Positions 41,090 through 49,517 of a stretch of 64,000 bases of DNA are shown here, piece after piece; positions within the stretch are counted from its first letter, which is position 1; each line of letters opens with the position of its first letter. The position numbers were made by a program, and so were the translations under genes. This DNA comes from Oscillibacter valericigenes (lineage in GTDB: Bacteria > Bacillota > Clostridia > Oscillospirales > Oscillospiraceae), in contig NZ_JACSNX010000003.1 of NCBI RefSeq assembly GCF_016902445.1, positions 62,001-126,000 on the forward strand. Direction: 5' to 3'. Under the pieces are notes generated by a model. That model saw only the letters and a list, made by a program, of their open reading frames with translations, was not told the origin of the DNA and did no database searches.

Positions 41090-41803
41090 TCACTTCACGG
41101 AGAAGTAGTATCCGGCGCCCCGCCGGGTGAGGATGAAGACGGGGTTGGCGGGATCGGCCTCGATCTTCTCCCGCAGCCGACGGACCGTCACGTCCACGGT
41201 CCGCACGTCATCTCCCACATAGCCGTAGTTCCACACCTGCTCCATCAGGTCGATGCGGGAGTAGACCTTGTTGGGATGGCTGGCCAGAAAGGTCAGCAGC
41301 TCATACTCCCGCTGGGTCAGGTCGATGGCCTTGCCGGAGCGGAAGACCTGATGGCTGTCCGTGTTGATAGACAGATCCCCGGACACCGGCATGGCGGCGG
41401 CCGCGGCAGAGGCAGCCGCCGGCGGCGTCATGGCGGTCCGCCGGATGTTGGCCCCCACCCGGGCCACCAGCTCCCGCATGGAGAAGGGCTTGGTGATATA
41501 GTCGTCGGCGCCGATCTCCAGTCCCAGGACCTTGTCCGCCTCCTCCTCCCGGGCGGTGAGGATGATGACGGGCACGCTGCTGCCCTGGTCCCGCAGGGCC
41601 CGGCAAACGTCAAAGCCATTTTTCTTGGGCAGCATCACGTCCAGCAGGATCAGGTCCGGGTTGGCGGACAGGGCCTGGGCCAGTCCGTCCTCGCCGTCAT
41701 AGGCCTCCAGCGTCTGGTAGCCCGCCCGCTGCAGATTGAACTTCAGGATATCCACGATGTTTTTCTCGTCCTCCACGATGAGGACGGTTTTCGGCTCGCC
41801 CAT
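41090..41803 (-). CDS. walR: Response regulator WalR
   Basis: A 237-residue OmpR/PhoB-type regulator starting MGEPKTVLIVEDEKNIVDIL. The acceptor aspartate is in DLILLDVMLPKKNGFDVC, the switch lysine in YITKPFSMRELVARV, and the winged-helix DNA-binding domain ends VDVTVRRLREKIEADPAN and RRGAGYYFSV. A short Ala-rich linker joins the domains. Essential in low-GC Gram-positives, it controls autolysins and wall metabolism. The ATG at 41803 follows GAGGAGG and lies 14 bases beyond the Nudix gene stop. Confidence 0.97.
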   Translation of the reverse strand: MGEPKTVLIVEDEKNIVDILKFNLQRAGYQTLEAYDGEDGLAQALSANPDLILLDVMLPKKNGFDVCRALRDQGSSVPVIILTAREEEADKVLGLEIGADDYITKPFSMRELVARVGANIRRTAMTPPAAASAAAAAMPVSGDLSINTDSHQVFRSGKAIDLTQREYELLTFLASHPNKVYSRIDLMEQVWNYGYVGDDVRTVDVTVRRLREKIEADPANPVFILTRRGAGYYFSVK

Positions 41804-41817
41804 CACAGCGCCTCCTC

Positions 41818-42366
41818 TCAAAGATCCAGAAGCACTTTGGCCTTCAGCACGGCGGCGATGGTCTTTCCGTCCTCGATCTCTCCGTCCATGACGCGGTGGA
41901 CCATTTCGCTGAAGGGGATGCGCTCCACATTCAGGAATTCATCTTCATCCAGATGCTGCTTTTCCATATGCAGTCCCCTGGCGAGGAAAAGATGCAGCCG
42001 TTCGCCCAGGCAGCCGGGGGAGGGCAGGACGACACCCATGGGCAGGAACGTGTCCGGCACAGCGCCGGTCTCCTCCTTCAGCTCCCGCAGGGCACCGGAC
42101 ACCGGGTCCTCGCCGGGCTCCAGCTTGCCGGCGGGGATCTCCAGCAGGGGCCTGCCGAACACATAACGGTACTGGGTGACAGTGAGCACGTTGTTCCGGT
42201 CGTCCAGGGCCAGGATGGCCACGCCGTCCACATGCTCCACCACCTCCCGGAAGGAGGTCTTCCCGTTGGGCAGCTGCACCTGGTCCACATGCAGGCTCAG
42301 AATATTCCCCTGATATTTCTCTTCACGGCTGAGGGTCTTCTCCGTCAGATCTGCCGTCTGGTTCAT
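41818..42366 (-). CDS. nudF: ADP-ribose pyrophosphatase (Nudix hydrolase, NudF type)
   Basis: A 182-residue Nudix protein. The Nudix box is GKLEPGEDPVSGALRELKEE, followed by TGAV (G-x5-E-x7-REUXEE-x-G). The upstream IPAG segment and flanking VTQYRYVFGRPLLEIPAGKL are the ADP-ribose-specific pattern. It hydrolyses ADP-ribose to AMP and ribose-5-phosphate. It is the first gene of the operon carrying walRKyycHI, with a near-consensus promoter. Linkage of NudF with WalR is common in clostridia. Confidence 0.94.
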   Translation of the reverse strand: MNQTADLTEKTLSREEKYQGNILSLHVDQVQLPNGKTSFREVVEHVDGVAILALDDRNNVLTVTQYRYVFGRPLLEIPAGKLEPGEDPVSGALRELKEETGAVPDTFLPMGVVLPSPGCLGERLHLFLARGLHMEKQHLDEDEFLNVERIPFSEMVHRVMDGEIEDGKTIAAVLKAKVLLDL

Positions 42367-42422
42367 GTATCATTCCACCTTGTGTCTGTTTTTCGTGTAT
42401 TCAGGACATACTCAATCACTTT

Positions 42423-42451
42423 ATTATAGCATGCCCTGCCGGAAAAGCCAA
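42423..42451 (-). promoter_or_regulatory. Promoter of the nudF-wal operon
   Basis: On the minus strand TTGGCT (42446-42451), 17 bases, TATAAT (42423-42428). It is back to back with the smpB promoter, 13 bases apart. Confidence 0.75.
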
Positions 42452-42464
42452 CTGTGAGTTTCTC

Positions 42465-42493
42465 TTGAAGGATCCGGAAAAATATGCTATACT
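42465..42493 (+). promoter_or_regulatory. Promoter of smpB
   Basis: TTGAAG (42465-42470), 17 bases, TATACT (42488-42493). Confidence 0.75.
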
Positions 42494-42519
42494 AAAACGA
42501 CTTCCCACAGAAGAAAGAG

Positions 42520-42993
42520 GTGAGTCCCACGGAGAAAAAGGGGATCAAGATCGCGGCCCAGAACCGAAAGGCCTTCCACGACTACTTCGTGGAGGACCGG
42601 TACGAGGCGGGCATCGAGCTGGCAGGCACGGAGGTCAAGTCCATCCGGGCCGGCACGCTGAACCTGAAGGACTCCTACTGCACGGTGAAGGACGGGGAGC
42701 TGTTCGTCCACAGCATGCACATCTCCCCCTATGAAAAGGGCAACATCTTCAACCGGGACCCGGTGCGCTCCCGGCGGCTGCTGATGCACAAGCGGGAGAT
42801 CCGCAAGCTCCACGCCCTGGTGAAGCAGGACGGCTACGCCCTGGTGCCCCTGTCCGTCTATTTCAAGGACTCCCGGGTAAAGCTGGAGATCGGCCTGTGC
42901 CGGGGCAAGAAGAACTATGACAAGCGGGCGGCGGCATCCCAGCGGGACGCCAAGCGGGAGATCGACCGCACCTTAAAAGAAAGGAATCGATGA
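42520..42993 (+). CDS. smpB: SsrA-binding protein SmpB
   Basis: A 157-residue tmRNA chaperone. The core [20 protein letters not shown] is present with [20 protein letters not shown], and the C-terminal basic tail ([20 protein letters not shown]). It brings tmRNA to stalled ribosomes. The N-terminus is uncertain: the start used is GTG at 42520, whose ribosome site overlaps the codon itself, but no better in-frame start exists. Its partner gene ssrA is 1.7 kb downstream. Confidence 0.95.
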   Translation: MSPTEKKGIKIAAQNRKAFHDYFVEDRYEAGIELAGTEVKSIRAGTLNLKDSYCTVKDGELFVHSMHISPYEKGNIFNRDPVRSRRLLMHKREIRKLHALVKQDGYALVPLSVYFKDSRVKLEIGLCRGKKNYDKRAAASQRDAKREIDRTLKERNR

Positions 42994-42994
42994 T

Positions 42995-43525
42995 ATGTCT
43001 GACGTGAAGAATCCCATTGTCACCATCACCATGGAAAACGGCACCGTGATGACCGGTGAACTGTACCCCGACAAGGCCCCCAACACGGTGGCCAATTTCA
43101 TCTCCCTGGCCAACAAGGGCTTTTATGACGGCCTGATCTTCCACCGGGTGATCCCCGGCTTCATGATCCAGGGCGGCTGCCCCCAGGGCAACGGCACCGG
43201 CGGTCCCGGCTATGACATCCGGGGCGAGTTCTCCGGCAACGGCTTTACCCAGAACGACCTGAAGCACACCACCGGCGTGCTGTCCATGGCCCGGGCCATG
43301 CACCCGGACTCCGCCGGCAGTCAGTTCTTCATCATGGTGGCCCCGGCCCCCCATCTGGACGGCCAGTACGCCGCCTTCGGTCAGGTGACCGAGGGCGTGG
43401 AAGAGGCCATCCGCATCTCTGAGGTCCCCACCGACTGGAACGACAAGCCCAAGACGCCGGTGGTCATCCAGAGCATCCGGGTGGATACCCAGGGCGTGGA
43501 TTATCCGGAGCCCAAGAAGCGCTGA
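42995..43525 (+). CDS. Cyclophilin-type peptidyl-prolyl isomerase
   Basis: A 176-residue cyclophilin. The active site [20 protein letters not shown] and [20 protein letters not shown], with the catalytic arginine, phenylalanine and histidine, is intact. It lacks a signal peptide, so it acts in the cytosol on prolyl bonds. An insert after the core ([20 protein letters not shown]) is typical of clostridial forms. Its ATG follows AAAGGAATCGATGAT; one base separates it from the smpB stop, suggesting co-transcription. Confidence 0.95.
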   Translation: MSDVKNPIVTITMENGTVMTGELYPDKAPNTVANFISLANKGFYDGLIFHRVIPGFMIQGGCPQGNGTGGPGYDIRGEFSGNGFTQNDLKHTTGVLSMARAMHPDSAGSQFFIMVAPAPHLDGQYAAFGQVTEGVEEAIRISEVPTDWNDKPKTPVVIQSIRVDTQGVDYPEPKKR

Positions 43526-43541
43526 AAGGGGGCAGATCCCA

Positions 43542-44300
43542 ATGAAGACGGCCATCATCACCGGAGCGTCCTCCGGCCTGGGGCGGGAGTTCGCCCGCCA
43601 GCTGACGGACGTGTTCCCGGAGATCGAGTGCTGCTGGCTCATCGCCCGCCGGGAGGACCGGCTGGAAGAGATCGCCCGGGAGATGGTGGGGGTGGAGACG
43701 GTCTGCCTCCCCCTGGATCTGTGCGACTCCATGTCCTTTACCACCCTGCAGGAGAAGCTGGCGGCGGAGAAGCCGGAGGTGGCGATGCTCATCAACAACG
43801 CCGGCTGCGGCTATCTGGGCCGGGTGGGGGAGACGGAGACCACCCGGCAGACCCGGATGGTGGACCTGAATGTCCGGGCCCTGACGGCGGTGACGAATCT
43901 GGTCGTTCCCTATATGCCGGCAGGAGGGCGCATCCTCAACACGTCCTCCATCGCCTCCTTCTGCCCAACGCCCCGGATGACGGTGTACGGCGCCAGCAAG
44001 GCGTACGTGTCCTCCTTCACTGTAGGCCTCAGCGAGGAACTGCGGCGGAAGGACATCACGGTCACGGCGGTGTGCCCCGGTCCCATGAAGACGGAGTTTC
44101 TGGATGTGGGCAGCATCACTGGCCGCTCCCCGGCCTTCGAGTACCTGCCCTACTGTGACCAGGTGCGGGTGGCGGCGGGAGCGCTGCGGGCCGCCAAGGC
44201 GGGCCGGACCATCTATACGCCGAAGCTGTTTTACAAATTCTACCGGCTGCTGGCCAAGGTCACGCCGGTGAAGCTGATGGTGAAATTCACCAAAACCTGA
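43542..44300 (+). CDS. Short-chain dehydrogenase/reductase
   Basis: A 252-residue classical SDR. The nucleotide-binding loop TGASSGLGREFA, the NNAG motif (LINNAGCGYL near residue 82), and the catalytic YGASKAYV with Ser (TSSIAS) upstream are intact. The C-terminus carries an amphipathic segment (LFYKFYRLLAKVTPVKLM) that may contact membrane. Coenzyme preference cannot be read safely; substrate unknown. It lies 16 bases after the cyclophilin gene and is probably co-transcribed. Confidence 0.9.
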   Translation: MKTAIITGASSGLGREFARQLTDVFPEIECCWLIARREDRLEEIAREMVGVETVCLPLDLCDSMSFTTLQEKLAAEKPEVAMLINNAGCGYLGRVGETETTRQTRMVDLNVRALTAVTNLVVPYMPAGGRILNTSSIASFCPTPRMTVYGASKAYVSSFTVGLSEELRRKDITVTAVCPGPMKTEFLDVGSITGRSPAFEYLPYCDQVRVAAGALRAAKAGRTIYTPKLFYKFYRLLAKVTPVKLMVKFTKT

Positions 44301-44648
44301 AATGTCATGGAATTGTAACACATTCCGACGCCGGGATGTGTTACAATCTCCATTGATATCCTGCCAGATATCCCAAGAAAGACCCCAGTATGGAGCTCTC
44401 TTTGCAGCCGACACCGTTCCCAGCGCAGCGTTTGCGGTGGAAAGAGGAGGGACAACGGAGCGCTGTGAGCTTTGGCCGCAGGCCGAAGCGAACAGAGCGG
44501 ACTTTGCCCAAATACCCAGGGCTCCCATCACAAACCAGCGCAGCGTTTGTGATGGGAAGAGGAGGAGCAAGGGAGCGAGCGCAGTTTTCGCAATCAGCCG
44601 CAGGCTGACTGCGGAAACGGAGACGAGCGGACTTTGCTCCGACGATAG
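44301..44648. repeat. Repeat-rich spacer before tmRNA
   Basis: No gene. At 44313-44346 an inverted repeat TTGTAACACATTCC/GGGATGTGTTACAA with one mismatch. Two related units follow, 44421-44508 and 44536-44640: each holds CAGCGCAGCGTTTG, a GAGGAGG-like stretch, one hairpin and the tail GAGCGGACTTTGC. Within unit 2 CCCATCACAAA pairs perfectly with TTTGTGATGGG. The ssrA promoter must lie in this stretch but no clear pair of hexamers was found. Confidence 0.7.
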
Positions 44649-45012
44649 GGGGGTGTACCGGTTTCGACGGGGGTATGGAGGCGGGACCAGCGGGCGGCGG
44701 CGCCTGACCGCCATAAAACGGGCAATTTATAAATCAAATAACAACAGACAAGTTGCTATTGCTGCCTAATTAAAGGCGGCCGTCTGAACCGGGGTGGCCA
44801 CAGACCGGGGAAGGCGTCGTTGATGTGGCGTCCGTGCGGCGGGTAAGAGTTGCCCCGCCCACGCATGATGACTCTCACCCGACTTCCTGGCGTGACGGCT
44901 TGCCAGGGAGGAGGGGAACAGGAAGGAAGACTTCCGCAATAACCGTCTGCGCCCGGAGAAAGTCCCGTTAAAGTGCTTTCGGACAGGGGTTCGACTCCCC
45001 TCACCTCCACCA
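44649..45012 (+). ncRNA. ssrA: Transfer-messenger RNA (tmRNA, ssrA)
   Basis: The 5' end GGGGGTGTACCGGTTTCGAC and the 3' end with GGGGTTCGACTCCCCTCACC then TCCACCA form the tRNA-like domain; the acceptor arms GGGGGTG and CACCTCC pair with one wobble, and CCA is encoded. The tag frame runs from about GCA at 44722 to TAA at 44767-44769 and reads AIYKSNNNRQVAIAA, ending in the protease-recognition residues VAIAA. The exact resume codon is inferred. With SmpB it rescues stalled ribosomes. Its 3' end is a classic integration site and here marks the border of AT-rich accessory DNA. Confidence 0.96.
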
Positions 45013-45088
45013 GATGGACATTACACGAACACCTACTTTTTCAAAGGCGGCTTTGCCGTAAGGGTGTGGCTGTAATGTCAAAACAGAA

Positions 45089-45131
45089 CCAGCGGGCCAA
45101 GGTACTATGTACTTTGGCCCGCTGGCTTTTT
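45089..45131. terminator. Strong terminator after ssrA, also end of the kwaB transcript
   Basis: 17-bp stem with one wobble (45089-45105/45109-45125), followed by CTTTTTTA. The kwaB stop lies 6 bases beyond, so it can close both convergent transcripts. Confidence 0.85.
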
Positions 45132-45136
45132 TATGT

Positions 45137-46027
45137 TTAGACCTGCTTTTTGACTGGCCGCTTAGAGTTTGCAAGAAGAGTGGCTTTCGAAAATGGGCCT
45201 TTATATACCTCTTCATCAAGAAATCCCAGGACAATTTTCATTTGCTCTTTATCCTCGGGAATTACAATCTTTTCGTCTTCCACGTCAATTTTAATGCCTA
45301 CTGATTTAGCTGATTTTTGGATTTTGGCAGCTGAATTATTTTTCAGAACGCCAGAATCATTGATCATTGCAATCTTTCGGCGAACCCATGTATTGGCCAT
45401 GTTTTTGAATTCTTGCGGCTGCGCTATAGATAATAGTTTGCTGGAGGCGAAAGCGTCTACTTCTTGGTCAGTAGCAGAGCGGTAGTATTCACTCAAATCA
45501 AAAACTTGCCGTGCGAAGAAAAAGGAAGAAAATTGCAATTCTCCTTTGGTGTAATAGCAATCTATCCGCTCCGATATGTTGATTCCAAAATTACTCTCGC
45601 AGCGAAATGTATTGCCAGCAAAGTAGAGATTAAACCCTCTTGTCGAAATGTACTGTTCTTTTCTAAAGCGTTGAAAGGCAACCCTAAATTTCTCTGTTCC
45701 ATTTCTTTCTATGTGTTCACCAACAAAAACGGCTTTGATTTCAGGAAATTCTCCGTCCTCTTTTTTGTACGCCATAACTCCCATGGGATTCCGAATAGCC
45801 TCTTTAATCTCATCTGGCAGCGTGAAATTCTCAACGGACAAGAATTCATCGTCATTGGGTTTATAGCTGCCGTCAAACGGAATTCTAGTTTTGCCCTTTA
45901 CCAAGTCTGCTACAACCTCTGAAAAAGTCTGACAAATCGCCTGTTGTGTTGCTTTGTCTACTTCTAATCGGAGGATTTGTGACGGATCATCCGCCCTGAT
46001 GACCATGATAGAACAATCTTTGAACAT
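45137..46027 (-). CDS. kwaB: Kiwa defence protein KwaB (DUF4868)
   Basis: A 296-residue protein matching the DUF4868/KwaB family: RIPFDGSYKPNDDEFLSVEN near residue 48, IKAVFVGEHIERNGTEKFRV near 97 and FARQVFDLSEYY near 175. KwaB is the cytosolic partner of the membrane protein KwaA in the Kiwa anti-phage system, known to act by blocking phage DNA replication or late transcription after sensing by KwaA. The ATG follows GGAGGGATAAAGAGG. It starts 5 bases after kwaA ends. The residues are AT-rich compared with chromosomal genes to the left. Confidence 0.75.
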   Translation of the reverse strand: MFKDCSIMVIRADDPSQILRLEVDKATQQAICQTFSEVVADLVKGKTRIPFDGSYKPNDDEFLSVENFTLPDEIKEAIRNPMGVMAYKKEDGEFPEIKAVFVGEHIERNGTEKFRVAFQRFRKEQYISTRGFNLYFAGNTFRCESNFGINISERIDCYYTKGELQFSSFFFARQVFDLSEYYRSATDQEVDAFASSKLLSIAQPQEFKNMANTWVRRKIAMINDSGVLKNNSAAKIQKSAKSVGIKIDVEDEKIVIPEDKEQMKIVLGFLDEEVYKGPFSKATLLANSKRPVKKQV

Positions 46028-46032
46028 CCTCT

Positions 46033-46557
46033 TTATCCCTCCGAATCAATAAGTAAAAATTCAAAAACACGTTTTACTGTTGTAATATGCTTGGCGTTTC
46101 GCAGATCCCTTTTACATATCAGCAAGTAACCTGATACACCATTTTCAGCACTGATCTCATAGAAATGATACTTTTGCAAGAAAAGCAACGGATTAGGAGT
46201 AACTGAATTTGCAAACAGAATGATTGCTATCAATAAGATCGCAATGATTCCGCATAGAATTGCGTCAAAATCATCTATTGCCATACTGGCAAACGGAAGA
46301 AGATAAGAGATGCCATATGCCACTATCCAGCCATCTTTAGGTGATACATCCGTGACTCGAATCATAATGGGGGCCACATGCTTTTTGGCATACGAAAAGG
46401 AACGCGCAAAGCACAGCGCAAAAAAGGAACCCAGGCAAACGCAAATGGCTGGAACGATCAATGTCTGCTTTTGGATATACCAGAGAATTGCGAAGGTGAA
46501 GCACAGCGGCGAAGCAGCCGATAGATTATAGATAAGTTTTTGTAAGTTGTTAGCCAT
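46033..46557 (-). CDS. kwaA: Kiwa-like membrane protein KwaA
   Basis: A 174-residue protein with four hydrophobic segments (about residues 12-28, 34-50, 78-96 and 101-118: LCFTFAILWYIQ, IVPAICVCLGSFFALCF, AYGISYLLPFASMAI, AILCGIIAILLIAIILF) and a C-terminal cytosolic tail (EISAENGVSGYLLICKRDLR). This topology and its place directly before a KwaB-type gene match KwaA, the membrane sensor. Sequence identity with known KwaA is not obvious to me, so the name rests on context. The ATG follows GGGAGAAGCGC, 41 bases after hsdR, without a clear promoter, so it may be read from the restriction operon. Confidence 0.65.
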   Translation of the reverse strand: MANNLQKLIYNLSAASPLCFTFAILWYIQKQTLIVPAICVCLGSFFALCFARSFSYAKKHVAPIMIRVTDVSPKDGWIVAYGISYLLPFASMAIDDFDAILCGIIAILLIAIILFANSVTPNPLLFLQKYHFYEISAENGVSGYLLICKRDLRNAKHITTVKRVFEFLLIDSEG

Positions 46558-46598
46558 ACTGCGCTTCTCCCTTCCTCAAATAGCTTTATCTTGTGATC

Positions 46599-49514
46599 TT
46601 AATAGTACTGCTCAATGTAGCTATAAGCCTTGTCAAAGACTTCCTTGTCCTTGATTTTGTACTTCACCCACACCACGCTGCGCAGCGCTTTCTTCACTTC
46701 CTGCCGGCCGGCGGTTGTGTTCTGCCAGCCGTCGAAGCGAACGATTTTCACGATATCGTCAATATCGGTGACCACACGCTCCACGATGACCGGGGTATTG
46801 ATGTTCTTGACGCCATTAAATAGCTCGGTCAAAGCGGCCTTGCCTTTGTCGATCTCCTCCTCCGGCACGACTTCCTTTTCCGCCTGGGCTGCTTCTTTGG
46901 CCAGTTCCAGCAGCATCTTCAGAAATTCAATGCTGTTGATGAGGCCCTGCTCATGCTGCTCACGCAGACGCTCCAATTTGTCCCCGAGACGCACGAACTT
47001 GGGATCGTCGCTATGCTGATGGATTCTGGCGACCAAATCGATTTCCACCTTTTTGGAAGCAGTCTTCGCGTTCTTGTATTTCTCGATGAAGGAGTCAATC
47101 AGTTCGGCATCCAGGGAGAGAATCTCCTCCTCATCATGGACTTGTCCCACATCCAGGTTGGAATTGACGATCTCCATAGTTTTTGGACCGAGTGCGGCCC
47201 AAATCAGTCCGCCGCCGCCGTTGGTAGGCTTTATGGACTCATAAACTTTGCTCAGCCACACGTAGTCTGCCTGAATTGCCGTTAAGATCGGGTCGGGGGA
47301 AATCGCGTTCCAGGCGCGGTTCAGTACCTGATAGTCCGCTGCGAATTTGTCCTTTTCCTTATTGGTGGGCAGACATTCCTGAGCGGCCATCAGGCCCTCC
47401 CAGCCTTCCACGGTCCGATCCACTCCCATGAAGTAGCTGAGGCATTTCCGAAGCAGCGCCGGAATCTGTTTCTTCACTTCTTCAATGTTGGTAATGACCT
47501 TCTTCATGCTGCCCTCGTCAAAGTCCAGTGCCTTGGCAACATTGTCGAAGATACCGATGTAGTCCACAATCAGTCCGTTGGTCTTGCCCTCGTCGTAGGT
47601 GCGGTTGGTGCGGCAGATGGCCTGGAGCAGAGTGTGGTCCTTCATGGGCTTGTCCAGGTACATGACCTGCAAAATCGGCGCGTCAAAGCCAGTCAGCAAT
47701 TTGGCGGTCACGATGACGATTTCCAGCGGGTCATGAGGGTCCCGGAAGCGGTCGAGAATTTTGGCTTCCTCATCCTTGGTACGGCGGTAGGGCTTGTACT
47801 CATCCGCTTTGTCATCGTTGGTATCCATCACGATGGTGGAACACTTTTCGCCCAGCAGCTTGTCCAGCTCTGCTTTGTACTTGATGCAGCAGGGGCGGTC
47901 ATATACCACGACCTGTGCCTTATAGCCGTTGGGCCTAATTTTTTCTGTAAAGTGCTTGGCAATGTGGGCACAGACCTTGTGGATGCGGGCCTCGTTATAC
48001 ATGATCGCCTTCATATTGACCCGCCGGGAAAGTTCTCCCCGCTCCGCGTCGGAAAGTCCTTCGGTCAGGACATCAAACTCCCGGTCCATGGTATCCTTGT
48101 CCACCCGCAGGTCCACCGGAACCGGCTCAAAGTTCAGCGGCAAGGTAGCATGGTCACGGATGGAGTCGGAGAAGGAGTACTTGCTCATGTAGCCGCTGCG
48201 GTCCTCTGTGGCACCAAAGGTGGCAAAGGTGTTCTTGTCGATGCGGTTGATGGGGGTACCTGTCAAGCCAAAGAAGAACGCATTCGGAAGAGCAGCACGC
48301 ATTTTAATGCCCAGATCGCCTTCCTGGGTGCGGTGGCACTCGTCCACCATGACAATGATGTTATCCCGCAGGCTCAGTTCGCCGGTGACCTCCTGGAAAC
48401 GAAAAATCGTGGTTATGATGATTTTCCGAATATCCTGCCGCAGCATGGTCATCAGTTGTTCACGGGTAGAGGCAGACTCCAAATTTCCCACATCAGAGGA
48501 ATGGAACTGGGCGGTGATCTGAGACTCCAAATCCAGACGATCGTCCACGATCAAGACCGTGGGGTTCATCAGATCCGGGAGCATGCGCAATTTTACTGCG
48601 GCAAACTCCATCAGATAGGATTTGCCAGACCCTTGAAAATGCCAGATCAGGCCCTTTTTCGGATAACCGGCCCGGACACGGTCCACGATCATATTCGCGC
48701 CCTCATACTGCTGGTACCGGGCGATGACCTTATATTTACGATACTTGCTGTCAGTGGCATACAGGGTGAAGAACTGGAACAGGTCCATCATCTTGTAGGG
48801 CGTAATCATATCTTGTACGCTGGTCTGAACCGCCGCCAGAGAGCCGTCTGACTTATCCTCGGTGGTATGCCAGGGACCGTACTTGGACGCAGGCATACAG
48901 ACGGAACCGTAACGGTAGCAGCGGCCCTCGGTGGCGAAGTTGAACACATTGCTCACAAACATCTGGGGGATGCTCTGCTCATACTTGTTGATATCTTGGG
49001 CACCGTCCAACCAGGTGATGGCAGCCCGCACCGGCGTTTTTAACTCACCGATGGCAAAGGGGAAACCGTTGACCAGCAGCACCAGGTCCAGCCGCTTGCC
49101 GCCCTTCTTTTTCGGGTACACCCACTGATTGGTGACCACATACTGGTTCTGGTCCAGTTTGCCGTTGACCTCGGTGCCGAACAGGTCAATGGAGACCTGC
49201 CGCCCGTTTTCGCCAAAGGGATAGGAGTTCTTCTCAAAGACCAGTTCCTTAAAGGCTTCGTTCTGAGTGACCAGATTCTGGGCGTTGGCGGACAGGAACA
49301 GAGTCCGCAGCCGGTAGATGACTTCGTCGGCGCGGGATTCATCCTGGGCGATCTCCGGGTTCAAGCGGATCAGGGCAGAGCGGACCATGGACTCCACCAT
49401 GACGTCGCTCTCATCCCGGTCCAGTTCTTCGGCGGGAATGTACTCCCAGCCGTTTCTCTGTAAGGTGGTCAGGAGCATCTGCTCAGTCGTATTGCTCTCG
49501 TTAAAGTCAAGCAT
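46599..49514 (-). CDS. hsdR: Type I restriction endonuclease subunit HsdR
   Basis: A 971-residue motor-nuclease subunit. The N-terminal nuclease has Asp143 and E157-x-K159 (LDLVLLVNGFPFAIGELKTP). The helicase follows, with Walker A at residues 293-299 (WHFQGSGKSYLM), DECH at 391-394 and TGTPINR, then ICRTNRTYDEGK and a helical C-terminus (VIERVVTDIDDIVKIVRF) that docks to the methylase. It translocates DNA with ATP and cuts at collision. The ATG at 49514 lies 3 bases after hsdS. All active-site residues are intact. Confidence 0.95.
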   Translation of the reverse strand: MLDFNESNTTEQMLLTTLQRNGWEYIPAEELDRDESDVMVESMVRSALIRLNPEIAQDESRADEVIYRLRTLFLSANAQNLVTQNEAFKELVFEKNSYPFGENGRQVSIDLFGTEVNGKLDQNQYVVTNQWVYPKKKGGKRLDLVLLVNGFPFAIGELKTPVRAAITWLDGAQDINKYEQSIPQMFVSNVFNFATEGRCYRYGSVCMPASKYGPWHTTEDKSDGSLAAVQTSVQDMITPYKMMDLFQFFTLYATDSKYRKYKVIARYQQYEGANMIVDRVRAGYPKKGLIWHFQGSGKSYLMEFAAVKLRMLPDLMNPTVLIVDDRLDLESQITAQFHSSDVGNLESASTREQLMTMLRQDIRKIIITTIFRFQEVTGELSLRDNIIVMVDECHRTQEGDLGIKMRAALPNAFFFGLTGTPINRIDKNTFATFGATEDRSGYMSKYSFSDSIRDHATLPLNFEPVPVDLRVDKDTMDREFDVLTEGLSDAERGELSRRVNMKAIMYNEARIHKVCAHIAKHFTEKIRPNGYKAQVVVYDRPCCIKYKAELDKLLGEKCSTIVMDTNDDKADEYKPYRRTKDEEAKILDRFRDPHDPLEIVIVTAKLLTGFDAPILQVMYLDKPMKDHTLLQAICRTNRTYDEGKTNGLIVDYIGIFDNVAKALDFDEGSMKKVITNIEEVKKQIPALLRKCLSYFMGVDRTVEGWEGLMAAQECLPTNKEKDKFAADYQVLNRAWNAISPDPILTAIQADYVWLSKVYESIKPTNGGGGLIWAALGPKTMEIVNSNLDVGQVHDEEEILSLDAELIDSFIEKYKNAKTASKKVEIDLVARIHQHSDDPKFVRLGDKLERLREQHEQGLINSIEFLKMLLELAKEAAQAEKEVVPEEEIDKGKAALTELFNGVKNINTPVIVERVVTDIDDIVKIVRFDGWQNTTAGRQEVKKALRSVVWVKYKIKDKEVFDKAYSYIEQYY

Positions 49515-49517
49515 GAT

